From NCBI GenBank assembly GCA_023410885.1, contig JAEYPI010000217.1, positions 1 through 21,770 on the forward strand: DNA of 21,770 nt, read 5' to 3'. A program made the position numbers and the translations under genes. The DNA is from Bacillota bacterium. GTDB taxonomy: Bacteria; Bacillota; Clostridia; DSM-8532. Positions within the stretch are counted from its first letter, which is position 1. Every line of letters starts with the position of its first letter. The notes under the pieces are model-generated. The model was not told the origin of the DNA. It saw nothing but the letters and a program-made list of their open reading frames with translations, and ran no database searches. Shown here piece by piece: positions 1-7,996 of this stretch.

Positions 1-1658
1 TCCATGTCCTTGACTAAATGCTTCATGCAGCCGTCTTCAAAGGGTGATTCCAGGCCTGCTTCTGTTATGAGCTGGGTGAATTTAAGCGTGCCACCTTTAC
101 GGCTTAAGTTTAAGTAGCTTTTCCAAGCGGACTCAAAGTCTTTCTCCATCATATTCCTATACTGAAGGGCACAAGTCTGGGCCAAGCAATAGTCGATATA
201 GTAAAAGGGGCGTTCATAAATATGCTTCTGACGCTGCCAAGTGCCACCTTTTCCAAAGAAAGGGTCATCCTCATAATTGAGATGGGGTTTGTACTGACCT
301 TCAAGCTCCCGCCACACCTTTTTCCTCTCATCGGGGGTGAGTTCGGGCTGCTCATAGATAATGTGCTGGAACTCATCTACCATACAGCCATAGGGGATGA
401 AAAGAAGGGCTGACAGAAGATGCATGTATAGGTATTCAGGTGTCCTTTCACCGAAAAAGTGGGACATCCAGGGCGCGGTGAAAAATTCCATGGACATGGA
501 ATGAATCTCGGCTGTTTCCATACCGATGCTGGTGTGCTCAAAGATTTCCATATCCCGGGTGAGATACGCTTCAAAGGCATGCCCGCACTCATGAGTTAAG
601 ACATCAATATCACCGCTGGTGCCGTTAAAATTAGCGAACACAAAGGGACTTTTGTAAAGGGGGAGGAAATCACAGAAGCCACCACCGGATTTGCCCTTTT
701 TGCTAAGGACATCAAACAGATCACCATCAAGCATGAACTGGAAGAACTCTTTCGTTTCAGGAGAAAGCTCGGTGTACATGGTTTTACCATTTTTAAAGAT
801 TTCTTCAGGTGTCCCGATGGGTGCAGGATTGCCATCCTTGAAGAACAAGGGCTCGTCAATGAAGCTCAGGCGCTCAAGGCCTAATAGCTGACGTTTTTTG
901 TCATGGAGCTTGGAGGCCAGAGGCACCAAATATTCCTTAACCTGATTTCTGAAATTAGCCACTTTATCCTTATCATAATCATTACGTTCCATCAAAATAT
1001 AGCCTAAGGAAACGTAATTTTCCATGCCCAGCTCTTTTGCCATTGCGGTTCTGACCTTTACCAGCTTATCAAATAAATCGTCCAATTCATGGGCATGGGC
1101 CATAAAAAACTCCGTCCTCTTTTGATAAGCGGCACGACGGATATCCCGATCAGGGTGTTCCATATAAAAAGTAAGCATGGGGAGGTTTAGCTTTTTCCCG
1201 TCAAAATCAAACTCCGCTGAAGCTAACAGCTTGCCATAAGCGGTAGTCAGCTTGCCTTCCTCCTGCATGAAGGGAATCATGCGCGGATTAAAGCCCTGCA
1301 ATTGTAATTCAATATTTTCAAAAACAAGGGGACTTAAAACCTTTTCAATTTCTTCACGGAAAGGAGAGGCGACCAGTTCTTTACTATAGTCCATGAAAAG
1401 CTGTATAAATCGAGGGCCATTTTCATCGTAGTAATCTTGCTCTTCCGAGTACACTTTATCTTCGGTATTGAGAGAATGACGAATGTAAGCAAGGCTGCGC
1501 ATGGTGCTATACCGTTTGACAAGGTCTGTAAGCTGCATATGGATGTCAAGCTGCTGCTGAGCTGATTTTGCTGACTTAAAGGCCTCAATTAATGCCGTAG
1601 TCTCTTTTGAAAAGCTTTCAAATTCGATACGTTCATAAGTCATCTGGCTGAATGTCAT
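1..1658 (-). CDS. M3 family oligoendopeptidase (PepF-like), C-terminal end cut by window edge
   Basis: This is a zinc metallopeptidase that cleaves short peptides, probably in the cytoplasm. I read it directly on the minus strand: 552 complete codons run from an ATG at 1658 off the left edge. The zinc motif HECGH lies at residues 356-360, and E384, in the run ETAEIHSMSMEFF, matches the third zinc ligand of M3 peptidases such as thimet oligopeptidase. The start follows an AGGGGGA ribosome binding site about 7 nt upstream. Family members of this type are roughly 560-570 residues long, so only about a dozen C-terminal residues should be missing. The gene is divergent from the Crp/Fnr gene. The family is clear; the exact subfamily and preferred peptides are not. 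Confidence 0.93.
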   Translation of the reverse strand, partial: MTFSQMTYERIEFESFSKETTALIEAFKSAKSAQQQLDIHMQLTDLVKRYSTMRSLAYIRHSLNTEDKVYSEEQDYYDENGPRFIQLFMDYSKELVASPFREEIEKVLSPLVFENIELQLQGFNPRMIPFMQEEGKLTTAYGKLLASAEFDFDGKKLNLPMLTFYMEHPDRDIRRAAYQKRTEFFMAHAHELDDLFDKLVKVRTAMAKELGMENYVSLGYILMERNDYDKDKVANFRNQVKEYLVPLASKLHDKKRQLLGLERLSFIDEPLFFKDGNPAPIGTPEEIFKNGKTMYTELSPETKEFFQFMLDGDLFDVLSKKGKSGGGFCDFLPLYKSPFVFANFNGTSGDIDVLTHECGHAFEAYLTRDMEIFEHTSIGMETAEIHSMSMEFFTAPWMSHFFGERTPEYLYMHLLSALLFIPYGCMVDEFQHIIYEQPELTPDERKKVWRELEGQYKPHLNYEDDPFFGKGGTWQRQKHIYERPFYYIDYCLAQTCALQYRNMMEKDFESAWKSYLNLSRKGGTLKFTQLITEAGLESPFEDGCMKHLVKDM

Positions 1659-1957
1659 ATAAAATTCCCCCTATTGATTTCTTGCTGATAGATTAACATA
1701 TTTTCCTAACATATACAACTTTCCTGCCCTGATAAAAATCATTGTTATCTTCAACAAAATAGGTTTATAGACTTGAGACTTGATATCTGTGCAGGTTAAG
1801 TTATAATAGGATTTATCTTGCAGAGAGTTGTCAAAAAGACTTTTGGGTGTATCCTCCCCCAGCAATTATATAATCATTCGACTTTCTGGCATACGACTTT
1901 AAATTCATACTGAAGGATATATTGTTCACTAAATCAATAGAAGGATAAAGGAGCCCT
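1659..1957. other. Divergent intergenic spacer between peptidase and Crp/Fnr genes
   Basis: This 299-bp A+T-rich spacer holds the ribosome binding sites of both divergent genes and a good plus-strand promoter at 1780-1807. On the minus strand a TTGACA box occurs around 1828-1833 (rightward TGTCAA), but the best A+T-rich -10 candidate is about 20 bp away, longer than usual, so I do not call a peptidase promoter. A 64-codon minus-strand ORF here starts at TTG without a ribosome binding site and looks spurious. No RNA gene was recognised. Confidence 0.6.
1780..1807 (+). promoter_or_regulatory. Sigma-A-type promoter for the Crp/Fnr gene
   Basis: TTGATA (1780-1785) and a perfect TATAAT (1802-1807) are separated by 16 bp, a near-consensus housekeeping promoter. 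Transcription would start near 1814, giving a leader of about 144 nt before the ATG at 1958. No classical CRP or FNR palindrome was seen next to it. Confidence 0.6.
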
Positions 1958-2746
1958 ATGACCGAGCACATTCTTTCGGCCCTCAAAAAATGCGAACTCT
2001 TTGAAGGAATTGAACAAGAGGAGCTTAAAGCGCTGATTACCTGTATAAAGCCTCGTATTCAGAATTATGAGCGGAATGATTTTGTTGTGCGTAATGGAGA
2101 TAGCCTTGACAGTCTTGGTATTGTGATTGCGGGAGAGGCTTCTGTTTTTAAGGAAAGCCTATCGGGAAACAAAATTTTTATGAAAAATCTGGGGGTTGGC
2201 GAAATGTTCGGTGAGATAGCCGTCTTTGCCCGCCAAAAAGAATGGCCCGCCTTGGTCCAGGCCAATACTCCCTTAACCGTATGTTTTATGCCTCAAGACA
2301 GGATTGTGGGGTCTTGTGAAAATCTCTGTAATTGGCATCGAATCATGACCACGAATATGCTTCGTGCTGTGTCGGAAAGAGCCCTTATACTGAGTAAAAA
2401 GATGGAGTATGTATCAATTAAGACCATGAGGGCAAAGCTCTGCACCTTTATCTATGAGCATTATCTAAAAGAAGGAACGTTTTCTAAGGAAACGTTCCAC
2501 ACGCCTCGACCCGTAAAAGAAGGAACGTTTTCTAAGGAAACGTTCCACAAGCCTCGACCCGTAAAAAAAGGGGCCACGACATTCTTACTTCCAATGAATA
2601 GAGGACAGCTTGCTGATTTTTTAAATGTATCCAGACCGTCCATGTCCAGGGAATTGTCTAGAATGCGGGACGAGGGGATAATTGATTACCATATGTCCAC
2701 CGTTAAAATTCTGGATCTTGAGGCTTTAAAATCCTATTGTGAATAA
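1958..2746 (+). CDS. Crp/Fnr family transcriptional regulator with in-frame repeat insertion
   Basis: The protein is 262 residues. An N-terminal cyclic-nucleotide-binding-like beta-barrel (about residues 15-125, with GEMFGEIAVF) is followed by a dimerisation helix (about 128-165) and a C-terminal winged helix-turn-helix (about 206-258, core QLADFLNVSRPSMSRELSRM). The segment after the barrel's GE motif reads WPALVQ where CAP has the cAMP-contacting Arg-Ser, so cAMP is probably not the ligand. Residues about 170-202 are two copies of a 16-residue repeat (EGTFSKETFHxPRPVK) encoded by a tandem 48-bp palindromic DNA element. Without these 32 residues the protein would be 230 residues, normal for the family. 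The insertion falls in the loop between the helix after the dimer helix and the recognition helix domain. The start follows GGATAAAGGAG. The gene appears monocistronic; its regulon and effector are unknown. Confidence 0.9.
   Translation: MTEHILSALKKCELFEGIEQEELKALITCIKPRIQNYERNDFVVRNGDSLDSLGIVIAGEASVFKESLSGNKIFMKNLGVGEMFGEIAVFARQKEWPALVQANTPLTVCFMPQDRIVGSCENLCNWHRIMTTNMLRAVSERALILSKKMEYVSIKTMRAKLCTFIYEHYLKEGTFSKETFHTPRPVKEGTFSKETFHKPRPVKKGATTFLLPMNRGQLADFLNVSRPSMSRELSRMRDEGIIDYHMSTVKILDLEALKSYCE
2466..2561 (+). repeat. Tandem 48-bp palindrome-plus-linker element inside the Crp/Fnr gene
   Basis: Two head-to-tail 48-bp copies (2466-2513 and 2514-2561) differ at one base (C at 2502, A at 2550). 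Each contains a hairpin with arms GGAACGTTTTC and GGAAACGTTCC around loop TAA (2474-2498 and 2522-2546), followed by a linker ending GCCTCGACCCGTAAAA. The period is 16 codons, so the reading frame stays open. A related element lies at 13113-13158. Confidence 0.93.
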
Positions 2747-2788
2747 ATATTGGACCGAGAAATTTTTTATAAATACAAGTCACCATTA

Positions 2789-2797
2789 TGGTATAAT
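2789..2797 (+). promoter_or_regulatory. Extended -10 promoter for the XRE-cupin/acyl-CoA synthetase operon
   Basis: TGGTATAAT is a TGn-extended -10 with a perfect TATAAT (2792-2797); no good -35 is visible 16-18 bp upstream. It overlaps an odd palindrome, ACCATTATGGT (2782-2792), a possible operator for the autoregulator encoded next. The predicted start is near 2804, with a leader of about 50 nt. Confidence 0.5.
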
Positions 2798-2852
2798 TCA
2801 AAGCATAGTTTTTGAGGAGTTCCCTTAATGTTGACGAAAGGGGTTAAGCACC

Positions 2853-3401
2853 ATGAATGAGAAAATCAGAGATATTGCAGCCAGAATAAAAGGCTTGAGA
2901 CTTTTAGCGGGTCTGTCCACTGAGGAAGTGGCGAAAATCGTCAATATCAGCGTTGAGGCCTACGAGCAGTTTGAAACCGGTGAGGATGACATTCCGGTAA
3001 GCCTCATCAATGAAATATCTGATTATTATAAGGTTGATATGACTGAAATTCTTACCGGAGTTTCCCCAAAACTCCATGATGTTTGTCTGGTTAAAAAAGG
3101 AGAGGGCCTAAGGATTGAACGCTATGATCAATACGAATTCCAGAGCCTGGCCTATAAATATGCCAAAAGGAAAATTGAACCGCTTCTGGTGACCCTTGAT
3201 CCGAATAAATCACCCGGGCTGGTTTCCCACAAAGGGCAGGAGTTCAATTATTGCCTGGAAGGGCAAATGAAGGTTGTTGTCGGTACGGATGAGTATGTTC
3301 TGAATCCCGGAGATTCACTCTATTTTAATTCCTTGCTACCCCATAAAATGCTGGCTTCAAATGGAAAAGAAGCCAGATTCCTGACGGTCATCTTGCTGTA
3401 G
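2853..3401 (+). CDS. XRE-family regulator with C-terminal cupin domain
   Basis: The protein is 182 residues. An N-terminal lambda-repressor-like helix-turn-helix (about residues 5-62, with LRLLAGLSTEEVAKIVNISV) is joined to a C-terminal cupin_2 barrel (about 105-180). The cupin carries the two conserved motif regions, SHKGQEFNYCLEG and NPGDSLYFNSLLPHKM. Proteins of this build are usually local one-component regulators whose cupin senses a small metabolite. The start has an AAAGGGG ribosome binding site 8 nt upstream. Its stop is only 12 bp before the acyl-CoA synthetase start, so the two are almost certainly co-transcribed, and the synthetase substrate or product is a plausible effector. That link is inference from context. 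Confidence 0.9.
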   Translation: MNEKIRDIAARIKGLRLLAGLSTEEVAKIVNISVEAYEQFETGEDDIPVSLINEISDYYKVDMTEILTGVSPKLHDVCLVKKGEGLRIERYDQYEFQSLAYKYAKRKIEPLLVTLDPNKSPGLVSHKGQEFNYCLEGQMKVVVGTDEYVLNPGDSLYFNSLLPHKMLASNGKEARFLTVILL

Positions 3402-3413
3402 GAGGCTAAAAAA

Positions 3414-5078
3414 ATGAATCTTGCACATCGCTATTTAGAGAAGGAAACCTTTACAAGCTATGAGGACTTTGCTCAGAATCTAAAAATAAAGGTCCCGGAC
3501 TCCTTTAACTTTGCCTATGATATTATCGATGAATATGCCAGGCTGGAACCCGATCGACTGGCACTGGTCTGGTGTGACGACAAAGGTGAGGAAAGGCGCT
3601 TCACCTTTAAGGACCTCAAGGTTTGGTCGGATAAGACAGCCAATTATTTAAAATCGGTGGGCATTAAAAAAGGGGATAAGGTAATGCTCATACTTAGGCG
3701 TCGGTATGAATTTTATTTCTTTGCCTTCGCCCTATGCAAGATTGGTGCCACCTATATCCCGTCTACCCATCAGCTCAAGGAAAAGGATATTGTCTATCGC
3801 AACAATGCTGCAGGCGTTAAGATGGTTGTCGCCTATTACGCTACGGATATTATCGATTATGTTGAGAAATCACGCAAGGAATGTCCCACGCTTGAAACAA
3901 CTATGCTGGTAGGTGGGAAGCGTGATGGATGGCTATGTTATGATGAGGATATCCAAAACGCATCAGAGGCTTGGGAGAGACCTATTGGGCAGGATGCAGC
4001 CCAGAACCAGGACCTCATGCTCATTTACTTCACCTCCGGGACAACCAGTATGCCAAAAATGGCCGGTCAAGACTTTACATATCCTTTGGGGCATATTGTA
4101 ACAGCCAAGTATTGGCAAAGAGTTGTAGAAAATGGGTTGCATCTGACGGTTGCCGACTCGGGCTGGGCAAAGTTCGGCTGGGGTAAGCTTTATGGCCAAT
4201 GGATTTGTGGTGCGGTACAATTCGTATATGATATGGACAAGTTCGAGCCTGATCGCCTTCTCCATATGATGCAGAAATATCGTTTGGCTACCTTTTGTGC
4301 ACCGCCTACGATTTATAGATTTCTCATTCAGAACGATCTTTCTCAATATGATCTCTCGTCCTTGGTGCATTGCTCCACAGCCGGTGAACCCTTGAATCCG
4401 CAGGTGTTTTACACCTTCCAAAAGGAAACAGGCTTAAAAATTCTCAATGGCTTTGGACAATCAGAGACCACCGTAATTGTCGCTAATTTTGAATGGCTGG
4501 ATATGGACCCCGGTGCCATGGGTAAGCCTAATCCTGCCTATAAGGTTGATATCGTCGATGAAGAGGGGAATTCCGTTCCGGCCGGTGTGGAGGGGGAGTT
4601 GGTCATTCGCGATGTCGATACCCATAAACCGGCAGGCCTTTTCTCCGGCTATTATCGGGATGAAATGGCCACAAAAAAGGTATGGTATGATAATACCTAT
4701 CACACCGGGGATGTGGTCTATAAGGATGAGCATAATCTGCTTTGGTTTGTAGGTCGAAATGATGATGTGATCAAGGCTTCGGGTTATCGCATCAGTCCTT
4801 TTGAAGTAGAAAGTGCCCTGATTGAACATCCTGCCGTTGTGGAATGTGCTGTGACAGGAGCACCCGATCCAATACGAGGAACAGTTGTTAAGGCAACGGT
4901 GGTTTTAGGTAAGGGTTATGTCCCGTCAGAAGAACTTAAAAAAGACATTCAGATGTATGTCAAGAATGTAACGGCACCCTATAAGTATCCGCGTATTTTG
5001 GAATTTGCTGAGGAATTACCTAAAACCATCAGTGGGAAAATCAAGCGGGCTCAGATTCGAAAGGAAGACCATGCCTAG
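3414..5078 (+). CDS. AMP-forming acyl-CoA synthetase (acetyl-/medium-chain acyl-CoA ligase-like)
   Basis: The protein is 554 residues, a member of the ANL adenylating superfamily. It would activate a carboxylic acid with ATP to an acyl-adenylate and then form the CoA thioester. Visible signatures are the P-loop-like FTSGTTSMPKM (residues 206-216), GFGQSETT in the A5 region, YHTGD (429-433), GRNDDVIKASGYRISPFEVE at the hinge and start of the C-terminal domain, and KTISGKIKR with the catalytic lysine K542. The overall pattern resembles acetyl-CoA or medium-chain acyl-CoA synthetases; the true acid cannot be read from the sequence. The start follows a strong AGGAGG, in an operon with the XRE-cupin gene. 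The P-loop has Ser where Gly is most common (TSGTTS), a tolerated but less frequent variant. Confidence 0.92.
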   Translation: MNLAHRYLEKETFTSYEDFAQNLKIKVPDSFNFAYDIIDEYARLEPDRLALVWCDDKGEERRFTFKDLKVWSDKTANYLKSVGIKKGDKVMLILRRRYEFYFFAFALCKIGATYIPSTHQLKEKDIVYRNNAAGVKMVVAYYATDIIDYVEKSRKECPTLETTMLVGGKRDGWLCYDEDIQNASEAWERPIGQDAAQNQDLMLIYFTSGTTSMPKMAGQDFTYPLGHIVTAKYWQRVVENGLHLTVADSGWAKFGWGKLYGQWICGAVQFVYDMDKFEPDRLLHMMQKYRLATFCAPPTIYRFLIQNDLSQYDLSSLVHCSTAGEPLNPQVFYTFQKETGLKILNGFGQSETTVIVANFEWLDMDPGAMGKPNPAYKVDIVDEEGNSVPAGVEGELVIRDVDTHKPAGLFSGYYRDEMATKKVWYDNTYHTGDVVYKDEHNLLWFVGRNDDVIKASGYRISPFEVESALIEHPAVVECAVTGAPDPIRGTVVKATVVLGKGYVPSEELKKDIQMYVKNVTAPYKYPRILEFAEELPKTISGKIKRAQIRKEDHA

Positions 5079-5140
5079 GGCTAGGTATAAGATTATAAGC
5101 TGATTCAATCGACATTTAACTGTTTTGAAGGGTTGAGAAA

Positions 5141-5166
5141 TGAGGTACGATAGATATCGTACCTCA
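5141..5166. terminator. Perfect 11-bp inverted repeat, possible terminator of the XRE/acyl-CoA synthetase operon
   Basis: TGAGGTACGAT and ATCGTACCTCA pair perfectly around the loop AGAT. On the plus strand it is followed by AAAAAATTTATTT, not an immediate T-run, so it is an imperfect intrinsic terminator. It sits 63 bp after the synthetase stop. A protein-binding palindrome is the alternative. Confidence 0.4.
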
Positions 5167-5213
5167 AAAAATTTATTTCCCAATAAGACAATATTTAAAA
5201 GGAATTTTTAATT

Positions 5214-5242
5214 TTGTCACGAATTGTTATGATGAGTATATT
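5214..5242 (+). promoter_or_regulatory. Sigma-A-type promoter for the PAS/GAF histidine kinase
   Basis: TTGTCA (5214-5219), a 17-bp spacer and TATATT (5237-5242) form a good housekeeping promoter. The predicted transcript starts near 5249, about 45 nt before the GTG start at 5294. Confidence 0.6.
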
Positions 5243-5293
5243 GGGTAATCCAAAGATGTTCAGTCGCGTACTATACTAAACCTGGAGGTTAAA

Positions 5294-7774
5294 GTGTCAA
5301 CATCCCAAAGTGATAACCTCGATTATATGGAACTACTGGCTCAGATGGAAAAGGGCTTCATACTAATGAAGATTCTTTATGACGATGGGGGAAATATCTG
5401 TAATTTCAGAATTGTCTCCGCTAATAAGGGTATGGAGAATTTCATGCCTGTTCCACTTGATGAGCTCACAGGTTCACTGGTTATGGACTTTCCTCAAAAG
5501 CATTACGATCCAATACTGCCTGTTTTCTTTAAAGTGGCTGAAACAGGTCAAGCTTTGGAAAATGAATACTATTCCAATCTTTATAAGCGATATGTTAAAA
5601 GCTTTATATTCTCTCCCATGCCTGGCTTTGTGGCTTGCTACCTTGAATATCATTCAGACTCCCAATCCCATGGTAATAGGATTCTGGATAATGTAAGAAA
5701 AATCATACAAATCTCCAATAATGCGCAAGAGGTTTTTTGGATCAGAAGCGGAGATAAAATACTCTATGTCAATTCCGCTTTTGAGAAGCTTTTTGGCATT
5801 CCATGTGAGCGATTTTACGAGGACATAAAAGTACTTTTAGAGGTTGTTGATATCAAGGATTATGACCGAGTATTCAATATGCTAAGAAATGACGGGAATC
5901 ACTTAGAAACGTTGTACAATATTGAATTTAGAGTCACTAGGCCCGATGGTACTTTTAAATGGCTTTGGCTTAAAACATTTGTTATAAAGGAAAATGATGA
6001 AGGGCTGAACAAAAAAGCGGCCACTGTTATCGATATAACCGAACGAAAAATGATGGAAGAACAACTCTCCTTCAAAAATAGGGAGATTACTATTCTTTAT
6101 GATCTTTTTAAGAGTGCGGCTGATCATGTTACACCGCAAGGGATTCTTAAAAAGGCACAGCAAATCCTCGTTGAGTATTTAGGAGGGCACAGCTTTTGTG
6201 TCTACTTGATCGATGATGAAAAGGGTCGATTAAGTCTCTACGCCTCCCATGGTATATGCCAAGAATTTTTATCTCTTGCAGAATTCCTTGAGCCCTTCTT
6301 TGGTCTATACAATGAGAATACAATTCTGCCCGTTTCAACCTTACCAGATTCGCAGATAAAAGAAGTGCTGATAAAAGAAGGCATAGCCTCAATTGGATGC
6401 TTTCCCATTGTTTATGCCGGCAAAGTCCTCGGAGTGCTGAATCTTGGCCTTCGATGCGATATGAGCATAAGCCTCGTGCAAAAGGAGTTCATAACAACAA
6501 TTTGCAACCAATTGGCTGTTCTGATCTATAATATGAGGCTATTTTATGAGCTTAAACAAGAATTGGAAATGCGGAGAAATGCTGAAAAGGAGAACGAGCT
6601 GATTTTTAATACATCCCTTGATCTTCTGGCCATATTGGATTACGATATGAAGTTTGTCAGAATCAGCCCCCAGTGGGGAAAATGCCTGGGATGGAGTGAG
6701 CAAGAGCTTCTCGGTCACCAGCTGATGGAATTTGTACACCCGGACGACAAGGAGAATGATCTGGATGCCATCGATATCCTTACCTCAGAAGGGGTGATTA
6801 TGGGTTATGAGAATCGGCTTTTTCAAAAGGATGGTACCATCCGCTGGTTTGCGTGGAATGCTCAGGTTGTGGAGGAGAATAAAGAAAAATTAGTTATTAT
6901 GGCGGGGCGTGATATCACCAATAATAAGGAAATAGAAGAAAAAAATCGTGATCTGGAGCGGGCCTATCAATTGGAATCCATCAAGATGGAGTTCTTCGCC
7001 AATATTTCTCATGAATTCAGGACCCCTTTGAATATCATTCTTTCAGCGCTTCAACTCATTAACCACAGTATGACAGAGAGTATCAAGCTTTCTCCCATCC
7101 ATGAGAGGCCTTTCAGACACTTGCGATCCATCAAGCAAAATGCGTTCAGGCTATTAAGGCTGGTGAATAACCTTATTGACATTACCAAGCTGGATTCCGG
7201 ATATTTAAAGCTATATCCTACCAATAGTGATATTGTGAACGTCGTTGAAAATATAACCCAATCCGTTGCGCAATATATTGAAGGCAAGGGCATTAATCTG
7301 ATATTCGACACCGATGTTGAGGAAAAAATCCTTGCTTGTGATACAGACATCATCGAAAGAATAATGCTTAATCTTCTTTCGAATGCCGTAAAGTTTACCG
7401 ATAAAGGTGGATCCATCAAGGTAATAATAAAGGATGTCGGGGATAATGTAAGGATTTCAGTCATCGATACCGGTGTGGGCATCGCTGAGGACAAGCTGGA
7501 TATGATTTTTGAACGATTTGTTCAGGGAGAGCGTCCTCTCTCCAGAAGATGCGAAGGAAGCGGAATAGGTCTCGCTCTGGTAAAGTCTCTGGTCGAGCTT
7601 CATAAAGGACGGATTTATGCTAACAGCACCATTAATGAGGGCAGCGCATTTACTTTTGAATTACCCGTAGTCATGCTGGATCAAAGTGCTCAATTCCAGG
7701 GTGTTGAACCCAGCAACGAGGAGCGCATACACAAAATTAATGTAGAATTTTCGGATATATATTCCTTAAATTAG
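5294..7774 (+). CDS. Multi-PAS/GAF sensor histidine kinase (orphan)
   Basis: The protein is 826 residues, starting at GTG after TGGAGG. It has no obvious transmembrane segment, so it is probably a cytoplasmic sensor. Apparent order: a PAS-like N-terminal domain (about 10-125), a PAS domain (about 135-255, ending in VIDITERKMMEEQ), a GAF domain (about 270-415), a third PAS domain (about 430-550, with HPDD and the PAC end GRDITNNKE), HisKA with the phosphoacceptor H573 in ISHEFRTPLN, and HATPase_c with the N-box NLLSNAVKF (from N697), DTGVGIAEDKL and GSGIGLALVKSL. No receiver domain is fused and no response regulator lies next to it, so its partner is elsewhere. Ligands are unknown. Flanking genes (acyl-CoA synthetase, recG) are in separate transcription units. 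Confidence 0.92.
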   Translation: MSTSQSDNLDYMELLAQMEKGFILMKILYDDGGNICNFRIVSANKGMENFMPVPLDELTGSLVMDFPQKHYDPILPVFFKVAETGQALENEYYSNLYKRYVKSFIFSPMPGFVACYLEYHSDSQSHGNRILDNVRKIIQISNNAQEVFWIRSGDKILYVNSAFEKLFGIPCERFYEDIKVLLEVVDIKDYDRVFNMLRNDGNHLETLYNIEFRVTRPDGTFKWLWLKTFVIKENDEGLNKKAATVIDITERKMMEEQLSFKNREITILYDLFKSAADHVTPQGILKKAQQILVEYLGGHSFCVYLIDDEKGRLSLYASHGICQEFLSLAEFLEPFFGLYNENTILPVSTLPDSQIKEVLIKEGIASIGCFPIVYAGKVLGVLNLGLRCDMSISLVQKEFITTICNQLAVLIYNMRLFYELKQELEMRRNAEKENELIFNTSLDLLAILDYDMKFVRISPQWGKCLGWSEQELLGHQLMEFVHPDDKENDLDAIDILTSEGVIMGYENRLFQKDGTIRWFAWNAQVVEENKEKLVIMAGRDITNNKEIEEKNRDLERAYQLESIKMEFFANISHEFRTPLNIILSALQLINHSMTESIKLSPIHERPFRHLRSIKQNAFRLLRLVNNLIDITKLDSGYLKLYPTNSDIVNVVENITQSVAQYIEGKGINLIFDTDVEEKILACDTDIIERIMLNLLSNAVKFTDKGGSIKVIIKDVGDNVRISVIDTGVGIAEDKLDMIFERFVQGERPLSRRCEGSGIGLALVKSLVELHKGRIYANSTINEGSAFTFELPVVMLDQSAQFQGVEPSNEERIHKINVEFSDIYSLN

Positions 7775-7996
7775 CTAGAATGTAAAAGCTCATTTCTATC
7801 AGGTCGGGGCTCTTTAGTTTATATGGATTAATAACTTTTAAAGATAAGTATTGAATGAATCCTGCCTCATGGCCTCAGTTCTTTTGAATACTCCGGCGTA
7901 ATGACTCTGTACCCTGTCTATCCTTTTGTGGTATAGTAGTGCTGTAAGTTTTCACTTTATGGATCGTTGAGATCGTAAATTCGGAGGATAGGGCAC
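7775..7996. other. Spacer between histidine kinase and recG
   Basis: This 222-bp spacer holds the recG promoter candidate and ribosome binding site. I see no convincing terminator for the kinase gene: the best inverted repeat (TAGAATG/CATTTCTA near 7778-7800) is bulged and lacks a T-run. Confidence 0.5.
7929..7937 (+). promoter_or_regulatory. Extended -10 promoter candidate for the recG operon
   Basis: TGGTATAGT is a TGn-extended -10 (TATAGT at 7932-7937) without a recognisable -35. It lies 59 bp before the recG start, a sensible distance. Confidence 0.35.

Noticed and set aside
1671..1865. Minus-strand 64-codon ORF between the peptidase and Crp/Fnr genes
   Set aside because: It starts at TTG without a ribosome binding site, overlaps the promoter on the other strand and resembles no known protein.
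2466..2561. Programmed frameshift or assembly artefact in the Crp/Fnr gene
   Set aside because: The frame is continuous through both units, the copies differ at one base, and a related element exists elsewhere in the window, so a real repeat is more likely than a misassembly.
2461..2643. Minus-strand ORF across the Crp/Fnr repeat
   Set aside because: Its repetitive sequence is simply the other strand of the 48-bp palindromic element, and the plus-strand gene is clearly the real one.
3963..4421. 152-codon minus-strand ORF inside the acyl-CoA synthetase gene
   Set aside because: Antisense shadow of a well-conserved gene, with no independent start signal or recognisable motif.
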